Assembly: GCF_001445655.1 (NCBI RefSeq)
Contig: NZ_LNBE01000002.1
Span: 372,001-436,000 of the forward strand
DNA: 64,000 nt
Origin: Streptomyces roseifaciens
GTDB lineage: Bacteria; Actinomycetota; Actinomycetes; Streptomycetales; Streptomycetaceae
Reading direction: 5' to 3'
Numbering within the stretch: position 1 is the stretch's first letter; each line of letters opens with the position of its first letter. Under the pieces are notes generated by a model. It did not search any database, was not told the origin of the DNA, and saw only the letters and a program-made list of their open reading frames with translations. Below, one piece after another: positions 60,241 to 64,000 of the stretch. The translations under genes were made by a program, and so were the position numbers.

Positions 60241-60275
60241 GGCGGGCCCGGTGGCTTCAGGCCGCCGGGCCCGCC
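60241..60275. terminator. Bidirectional GC-rich hairpin
   Basis: GGCGGGCCCGGTGGC (60241-60255) pairs with GCCGCCGGGCCCGCC (60261-60275) over 15 positions including one G-T, with a 5-base loop. It lies between, and overlaps the end of, convergent genes. Confidence 0.65.
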
Positions 60276-60913
60276 GGTTCTCCCAGGCGTGCGACAGCCG
60301 TGCGCCAGGCGCCGGTCACCGCTTCGTGGGCGCGCGCCGTGGCCGCCGCCCGGTCGCCGGTCAGCCGGAGTGGGGCGCCGATGTGGACGTGCAGCGGCGG
60401 CCGGCGCACGGGCGCGGTGAGCACACCCGCGAGCTGCCGGGTCCGGCTGCCGGAGCAGATGCGGCGCGCTCCCGCCTGCCCCAGCGGCACGACGGGGGCC
60501 CCGGTGGCGAGGGCGAGGTGGGCGAGCCCGCCGCGGAAGGGGCGGGGTGCCGCCTCGCCGGAGTCCCTGCGGCGGGGTATGGCGCCCTCGCCGTAGATGA
60601 GCACGGTGCGGCCGCTCGCGAGCGCGGCTCCGGCCCCGTCGAGGGCCCGTACCGCCCGCGGGTCGCCGCGGTGGACAGGGACGTACCCCTCCCGGGTGAG
60701 CAGGCGCCCGAGCACCGGGATCCGCCACAGGCCGGCGGCGGCCAGGGCGACGGGGGCGACCCCGAGCCGGTGGAGGGCGGCGAGCACGACCGCCGGGTCG
60801 GCGAGCGAGGTGTGGTTCGCCGCGACGATGCTGCCGGGCGCGGGCCCGGCACCGGCGGCGTCGTCGGTCGTCACCGTCAGCCGCCCGGCCGCGGGCAGTA
60901 CGACGGAGGCCAT
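60257..60913 (-). CDS. PlsC-family 1-acyl-glycerol-3-phosphate acyltransferase-like protein
   Basis: A 218-aa protein. The acyltransferase H-x4-D motif is VAANHTSLAD (His about 34), followed by the substrate loop VPVHRGDPRAVRAL and LIYGEGAIPRRRD (EG-x-x replacing the usual EGTRS). GAPVVPLGQAGARRI completes the pattern. ATG 60913 is used; GTG 60925 is in frame. It probably acylates lysophosphatidate or a related lipid at the inner membrane face. It starts 18 bp after the AIM24 gene and may be co-transcribed. Confidence 0.82.
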   Translation of the reverse strand: MASVVLPAAGRLTVTTDDAAGAGPAPGSIVAANHTSLADPAVVLAALHRLGVAPVALAAAGLWRIPVLGRLLTREGYVPVHRGDPRAVRALDGAGAALASGRTVLIYGEGAIPRRRDSGEAAPRPFRGGLAHLALATGAPVVPLGQAGARRICSGSRTRQLAGVLTAPVRRPPLHVHIGAPLRLTGDRAAATARAHEAVTGAWRTAVARLGEPAGPAA

Positions 60914-60930
60914 GCGACCGAGCACCGGGG

Positions 60931-61614
60931 TCAGCCGTTCTGCTGCTGCGGCTTGGCCTCGCTCGGCCGGACGATCACGAAGCCCTCTCCCTCCAGCTTG
61001 AGCTGGACGGCCTCGCCGGAGCCGCCGCGCAGCATGGAGCCGAGGCTCTGGGAGCGGTGCAGCGAGGTGCGCAGGGAGGCGGACCAGCCGACGACCGCGT
61101 CGGTGTCCACGTGGACCGGGGCCTGCGCGGAGACGGGGATGACGATGGGGTTGCCCTCGCATATGACGCCGAGCTTCCCGTGGCCGCTGAAGACGGAGTT
61201 GAAGAGCCCGCCGCCCGTCATGCCCGCGCCCTTCACGGTCTGGATCTCGTAGGAGAGGGTCGGGTCGAAGCACAGGACGTTGCGGCCGTTGACGGTGAGG
61301 CTCTCGCCGGGGGCGATGTCGACGATGAAGCAGTTGGCGGCCTCGTGCGCGAACCACACCTCGCCGCGGCCCCGCACGGCCATGAGCGACAGGCCCTCGC
61401 CGGTGACGGCGCGCTTGAGGAACTTGCCCACGCCCTGGCCGAGCTTCTCGAACTGCAGGTCGCCGCGGAAGGCGACCATGGACCCCTGGCGCGCGAAGCA
61501 CTCGCCGTCGACGGCGTAGACGATGGACTTGGCGTTGTGGACGGCCATGCCGGGCGCGGCGGCCGGCTTGGCCATGTTCTGCTGGGCGAACAGGTCACTG
61601 TGCATGACGTGCAT
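60931..61614 (-). CDS. AIM24 / TerF-like beta-barrel protein
   Basis: A 227-aa protein from ATG 61614 (a second ATG at 61605 is in frame; GGATGGG precedes the first). The AIM24 fold shows in the repeating beta pattern: SIVYAVDGECFARQGSMVAF, FLKRAVTGEGLSLMAVRGRG, FIVDIAPGESLTVNGRNVLC and GGLFNSVFSGHGKLGVIC. The C-terminus ends EGFVIVRPSEAKPQQQNG. Family members are intracellular or membrane-associated with unclear roles; bacterial ones often sit near phosphatase or lipid genes, as here with the acyltransferase. Confidence 0.85.
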   Translation of the reverse strand: MHVMHSDLFAQQNMAKPAAAPGMAVHNAKSIVYAVDGECFARQGSMVAFRGDLQFEKLGQGVGKFLKRAVTGEGLSLMAVRGRGEVWFAHEAANCFIVDIAPGESLTVNGRNVLCFDPTLSYEIQTVKGAGMTGGGLFNSVFSGHGKLGVICEGNPIVIPVSAQAPVHVDTDAVVGWSASLRTSLHRSQSLGSMLRGGSGEAVQLKLEGEGFVIVRPSEAKPQQQNG

Positions 61615-61756
61615 GATCACCCATCCGGGGGACGGGCGGCAACGGCGCGAGCCGGGGCCGTCGCGGCGCACCGGGCTTCCGGCCGGCGTGCGGAGGCAGG
61701 GCCGCCCGTGGGGCGACGGCCCTGCTGTGCGCAGCCGGGGGAGGGTGACCGGCGTG

Positions 61757-61960
61757 TCAGTTCCGGTGGGGGCAGGCGCCGGCCTGGAAGGCCCGGCACG
61801 GGTCGGCTCCGTCCGTGCCGCCGGTGGCGGTCGTGGTGGCCGTGACGGTGACGGTCGTCGTGGTCGTGGTGGCGACGGCGCCTCCGGCGAGGGTGAGTGC
61901 GGCCAGGAGCAGCCCACCGGCGTTGCGGAGACGGGCGAGGGGGGAGGAGCGGGTGTCCAT
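61757..61960 (-). CDS. Short secreted Thr-rich peptide
   Basis: A 67-aa precursor; ATG 61960 has GGAAGG upstream. A signal peptide (LRNAGGLLLAALTLAGGAVA) is followed by a threonine/valine tract, TTTTTTVTVTATTTATGG, and a Cys pair in DPCRAFQAGACPHRN. The mature peptide is about 35 residues with one possible disulfide. No family recognised; a cell-surface or bioactive peptide is possible. Confidence 0.6.
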   Translation of the reverse strand: MDTRSSPLARLRNAGGLLLAALTLAGGAVATTTTTTVTVTATTTATGGTDGADPCRAFQAGACPHRN

Positions 61961-62027
61961 GGGAGTGTCCTTCCGGGGGCAGTGAGGGGTGACGGGGTGG
62001 GGAGACGGGGGTGGTGGGGCGGCGGGG

Positions 62028-62732
62028 TCAGAACCGGGAGGCGAAGCCCTGGATGACCTTGGTCCGGTCCCTCAGCACCGGGCCGGCGCCCGTCCACTCG
62101 TAGCGCTGCCGGGCGATGCTGTCGTTGTGGTAGCCGGTGTTGCCCTCGACGGTCGTGACCCGGGTGCCGGAGACGCCGACCACGACGGCGACGTGCCCCG
62201 CGTGGTTCCGGCCGGCCCACATGAGGACGTCGCCGGGCTGCGGCAGCCGGTCGGCCGCGTACGGGTGCCACCGGTCGCCGGTGCCGCTGCGCCAGCCCCG
62301 GCTGCTGCCGGGGTCGGCGGGCACCCCGCGGTTCGCCCACATCCTGGCGGCGAAGAAGCCGCACCACTGGCGGTGGTTCGGGTTCCTGGCGTAGCCGTTG
62401 TACTCGTTCATGTTGGCGTTGCTGTTGCCCTTGCCGAGGTAGTTGGTGTCCCGGTCCGGGTGCCCCGGCCGGCTCAGGTGCACGGGCCCGCCGCGCTCGA
62501 GGCGGAAGCGCTTCGGGGTGGTCAGGGCGTCGAGGGCGCGGTCGACGATCTTCTGCCGCTCGGCCGTCCCGGCGCCGTCCGGTTCCGGTGTGGCCCATGC
62601 GGCCGGGGCCATGGTGACGGCGGTGGGTGCGCCCTCGGCGAGGGCGGCCGTGGCACCGGTGAGGGTGAGGGCGAGGAGTACGACGGCGGTGGGAAGGACG
62701 AGGGTGCGGTTGCGGAGGCGACGGTTGTTCAC
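62028..62732 (-). CDS. Secreted CHAP-domain amidase/peptidase
   Basis: A 234-aa precursor, GTG 62732 behind GGAG. Signal peptide LVLPTAVVLLALTLTGATAA, cleaved near ALAEG (about 34). The CHAP (Cys, His-dependent amidohydrolase/peptidase) core has the nucleophile in HRQWCGFFAARMWAN and the His in GRNHAGHVAVVVGV, with LPQPGDVLMWAG between. GWRSGTGDRW and the N-terminal YLGKGNSNANMNEYNGYARN are lineage-specific. It likely hydrolyses peptidoglycan outside the membrane. Confidence 0.85.
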   Translation of the reverse strand: MNNRRLRNRTLVLPTAVVLLALTLTGATAALAEGAPTAVTMAPAAWATPEPDGAGTAERQKIVDRALDALTTPKRFRLERGGPVHLSRPGHPDRDTNYLGKGNSNANMNEYNGYARNPNHRQWCGFFAARMWANRGVPADPGSSRGWRSGTGDRWHPYAADRLPQPGDVLMWAGRNHAGHVAVVVGVSGTRVTTVEGNTGYHNDSIARQRYEWTGAGPVLRDRTKVIQGFASRF

Positions 62733-62943
62733 GGGGGCTCCTTGTCTCGGCTGAGGCTGTGTCACCGGGGGTGGTTTCACCCTTGTTGTCCCGGTACTTC
62801 GAGTCTCGGAGCGGGGCAGTGGTGCGGAACAGGGGTTTCCTGTTGCCTCGGCGGACAAGGCGGCGGGCAACCCGCGCCCCACCGGCCGTGATGCGCATGT
62901 GGGTGAAGTGCCGCCGGTGGAAGGGAAAGCGGGCGCTCAGGAG

Positions 62944-63010
62944 CGGCCGGGGATCAAGAGCAGCCGGGGATCAGGAACGGCCGGGATCAGGAACGGCCGG
63001 CGATCAGGGG
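62944..63010. repeat. Short tandem repeats before the WD40 stop
   Basis: About four imperfect copies of a 16-18-bp unit with core CCGGGGATCAGGAACGG; the final copy contains the TGA stop of the WD40 gene. Confidence 0.6.
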
Positions 63011-64000
63011 CAGCCCGGCGCGTAGGGCACGTCCGGCAGCAGGCGCTGCCACAGCGGCCGGTCCGTGGCGCTGCCCAGGGCCTTGCAGGTGCGGGCGAGG
63101 ACCTCCGGCACGTCCAGGTTCCACCAGCGCACCGTCCCGTCCTCCGCCACCGACACCACCGGGCCGTCGTCGCCGAGGAAGGCCGCGGCCCGGACCCGGC
63201 CGGTGTGGCCGGTCAGGGTCAGCAGCAGGCGGCCGTCGCGCGGGTCCCAGATCCGTACGGTGTTGTCGCGGCCGGTGGTCACCAGCCGGGTGCCGGCGGG
63301 GTTGAAGGCCGCGGACGTGACGGGCCCGGTGTGCCCGGCCAGGGTGCGCAGGCTCGTGCGGCCCTCGGGGTCCCAGAGTTTGACGGTGTGGTCGCGGCTC
63401 GCCGTGGCGAGGACGCCGTCGCGGCTGCGGGCCAGGCCGAAGACGGTGTCCTCGTGTTCCGTCAGGCTGCGCAGCGCACGGCCGTCGGAGTAGCGCCAGA
63501 TGCGGACGGTGTTGTCGAGGCTGCCGGTGGCGAGGGTGTCCCGGCCGAGGAAGAGCACGCGGTAGACGCCGTCGTCGTGGCCGAGCAGCGTCCGCTCCGG
63601 CAGGGCGGCGTCCCCCGCGAACCGCCACAGCTTCGCGCTGTGGTCCTCGGAGGCGGTGGCGAGCGCTCCGGCGTCGCCGGGGCGGAAGGCGAGCGAGGTG
63701 AGGGCCCGGCCGTGCGCCCGCCAGCGGTGGAGCGGTCGGCGGAGATCGGCGGTGCGCCACACGGTGGCGGTGCCGTGTTCGTCGCCCGTGGCGACCAGCG
63801 ACCCGTCGTGGCTGAACGCCACCGCGCGCACCGGGTCCTTCCCTGCCCGCACCGTGCGCAGGCTGCGGTCGGCGGTGCGCAGCAGGCGCAGCGTGCCGTC
63901 CTGACCCGCGACGGCGAGGAGGGAGCGGTCGGGACTGAGGGCCCCGTCCTGCCAGGCCGATCCCGGCAGCGGGGTGGTGACGGCGGCCTGCGGGGTCCAC
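63004..64000 (-). CDS. WD40-repeat protein, C-terminal part (5' end outside the window)
   Basis: The frame is open to the window edge, giving at least 332 residues. At least six WD repeats are seen with the usual ending: DNTVRIWRYSDGRALRSL, DHTVKLWDPEGRTSLRTLAG, DNTVRIWDPRDGRLLLTLTG and DGTVRWWNLD. The C-terminal tail (CKALGSATDRPLWQRLLPDV, then PYAPGCP) closely fits the ending of actinobacterial STAND-NTPase or Ser/Thr-kinase WD40 proteins. An N-terminal NTPase, caspase-like or kinase domain outside the window is therefore expected. Confidence 0.85.
   Translation of the reverse strand, partial: WTPQAAVTTPLPGSAWQDGALSPDRSLLAVAGQDGTLRLLRTADRSLRTVRAGKDPVRAVAFSHDGSLVATGDEHGTATVWRTADLRRPLHRWRAHGRALTSLAFRPGDAGALATASEDHSAKLWRFAGDAALPERTLLGHDDGVYRVLFLGRDTLATGSLDNTVRIWRYSDGRALRSLTEHEDTVFGLARSRDGVLATASRDHTVKLWDPEGRTSLRTLAGHTGPVTSAAFNPAGTRLVTTGRDNTVRIWDPRDGRLLLTLTGHTGRVRAAAFLGDDGPVVSVAEDGTVRWWNLDVPEVLARTCKALGSATDRPLWQRLLPDVPYAPGCP

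Overview
High-GC actinobacterial DNA, almost certainly Streptomyces or a close relative. The signs are GC-rich third codon positions, many GTG starts, leaderless-looking genes, AfsR/SARP-type and TetR/LuxR/MarR/XRE regulators, SpoIIE-type phosphatases and an NRPS cluster. I see no transposase, integrase, CRISPR array or rRNA. There is one tRNA, tRNA-Lys(CTT). Several functional calls below rest on motif reading only.

Layout. 1-9.6 kb: two methyltransferases separated by a 46-bp near-perfect palindrome, an XRE/cupin regulator, an MFS exporter, an ArsR-like regulator divergent from a secreted alpha/beta hydrolase, an ATPase-less LuxR regulator, a secreted lipase and an internally duplicated lipoprotein. 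9.7-14 kb: a long phosphatidylserine-decarboxylase-family enzyme with an extra N-terminal domain (the PsiD-like architecture), a DHA2 MFS pump and a double-length Lrp/AsnC regulator. 14-16.8 kb: an RpiR/SIS regulator whose start codon lies inside a perfect inverted repeat, plus small secreted and membrane proteins. 16.9-21.3 kb: tRNA-Lys, terminator, then a two-gene unit of a BTAD (AfsR-like) protein and a 1131-aa membrane-anchored NACHT NTPase. 21.4-24 kb: GAF-SpoIIE phosphatase, secreted protein and a TetR regulator with a clear operator.

24.2-38.7 kb is a minus-strand NRPS cluster. In transcription order it holds an MFS exporter, a 698-bp repeat-rich gap, a stand-alone degenerate condensation (C) domain, C-A-T, acyl-CoA dehydrogenase, A-T-A-T and C-T-SDR. 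It ends at a 17-bp-stem terminator. Four-base stop/start overlaps show translational coupling. The domain order is not collinear: two A domains are not preceded by C, one T has no A, and the end is an epimerase-type SDR rather than a thioesterase.

39-64 kb is mixed, mostly chromosomal-type content: RNase HI with a Cys/His tail, GNAT, two tandem DUF4360 secreted proteins, a NarL-type two-component system, an acyltransferase-3, a DUF1275 protein, a GntR-TetR fusion regulator divergent from an FAD monooxygenase with three operator-like palindromes, DCC protein, HAD phosphatase, prolyl aminopeptidase divergent from a MarR regulator, and a PAS-PAS-GAF-SpoIIE-ATPase protein. Next come a cyanate-detoxification unit (carbonic anhydrase, cyanase, deaminase), a BenE transporter, an OmpR-type two-component system, two abutting tiny zinc-ribbon genes, PlsC-like acyltransferase, AIM24 protein, a CHAP amidase and the 3' part of a WD40 protein that runs off the window.

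The stretches most deserving of follow-up are the NRPS cluster with its repeat leader, the tRNA-linked BTAD/NACHT pair, the PsiD-like decarboxylase locus, the tandem zinc-ribbon microproteins and the GntR-TetR fusion with its operators.
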